Below are positions 6,621 to 6,710 of a DNA stretch of 6,710 nt, piece after piece (the first letter of the stretch is position 1; every line of letters starts with the position of its first letter). Position numbers and translations under genes: made by a program. The stretch comes from JAYFNU01 sp964458545 (GTDB lineage: Bacteria; Bacillota; Clostridia; Oscillospirales; Ruminococcaceae), in contig CAYWJF010000075.1 of NCBI GenBank assembly GCA_964458545.1, positions 1-6,710 on the forward strand, read 5' to 3'. The notes beneath the pieces are model-generated. The model saw only the letters and a program-made list of their open reading frames with translations. It made no database searches and was not told where the DNA came from.

Positions 6621-6695
6621 CTCTGGAGAAGCTCTTTACAGAGTGCCGAAGGTGTAAGGCGGGTCAACGCCAATCTCTCAGGCAAAAGGACAGAG
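6621..6695 (+). ncRNA. Glycine riboswitch aptamer (gcvT type)
   Basis: The sequence shows the conserved core of the gcvT/glycine riboswitch: GCCGAAGG (6645-6652) and CTCAGGCAAAAGGACAGAG (6677-6695). Supporting helices are present: P1 is CTCT (6621-6624) with AGAG (6692-6695); GAGA (6626-6629) pairs with TCTC (6674-6677); a hairpin forms from CTCT (6632-6635) and AGAG (6640-6643); and another from GGCG (6658-6661) and CGCC (6668-6671). It should bind glycine and control a gene to the right, outside the window. Typical targets of this class are the glycine cleavage operon (gcvT) or a sodium:alanine/glycine symporter; which one applies cannot be seen. Only 15 bases follow the aptamer, so a second tandem aptamer may exist beyond the edge. 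Confidence 0.95.
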
Positions 6696-6710
6696 AAAAG
6701 GTAGAAGCTT

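Overview
The window suggests a low-to-moderate GC Firmicute of the class Clostridia. This is inferred from gene content and order: a PheB-type ACT protein, then homoserine dehydrogenase, then a 408-residue Bacillus/Clostridium-type aspartokinase, then threonine synthase. A glycine riboswitch, TTGAAA/TATAAT-type promoters and strong GGAGG-type ribosome binding sites fit the same picture. No genus can be named from the sequence alone.

All six recognisable genes lie on the minus strand, in two transcription units. Reading in the direction of transcription, the first unit starts at a good sigma-A-like promoter (6389-6361). It runs through an ACT/HTH regulator candidate (6311-5865), hom (5823-4525), lysC (4510-3284) and thrC (3281-1788). 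It ends at a strong hairpin (1772-1747) 15 bases after the thrC stop. Together these encode three steps of the aspartate-to-threonine route: aspartate phosphorylation, reduction of aspartate semialdehyde to homoserine, and conversion of phosphohomoserine to threonine. Aspartate-semialdehyde dehydrogenase and homoserine kinase are not here, and no homoserine kinase gene sits between hom and thrC. Both hom and lysC carry C-terminal ACT domains, so allosteric feedback is expected at the enzyme level. The leader is too short to hold a T-box or lysine riboswitch.

The second minus-strand unit starts at its own promoter (1734-1706), just past the terminator. It encodes a membrane-anchored GH25 muramidase-like protein (1673-753) and, 9 bases further on, a three-helix membrane protein with a TrkA-C/RCK-C-like tail (743-45). 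The spacing suggests the two are translated together.

The roughly 310-base AT-rich region 6312-6620 is a divergent promoter region. To the left it drives the threonine operon. To the right a promoter (6532-6559) drives a leader RNA that holds a hairpin (6581-6606) and a near-canonical glycine riboswitch aptamer (6621-6695). The window ends 15 bases after the aptamer, so any second aptamer, the expression platform and the controlled gene are out of view. Threonine is a possible source of glycine, so the divergent arrangement is metabolically sensible. I see no mobile element, CRISPR array, tRNA or rRNA. Most of the window is ordinary core metabolism. The region most worth a second look is the divergent regulatory region with its riboswitch leader.
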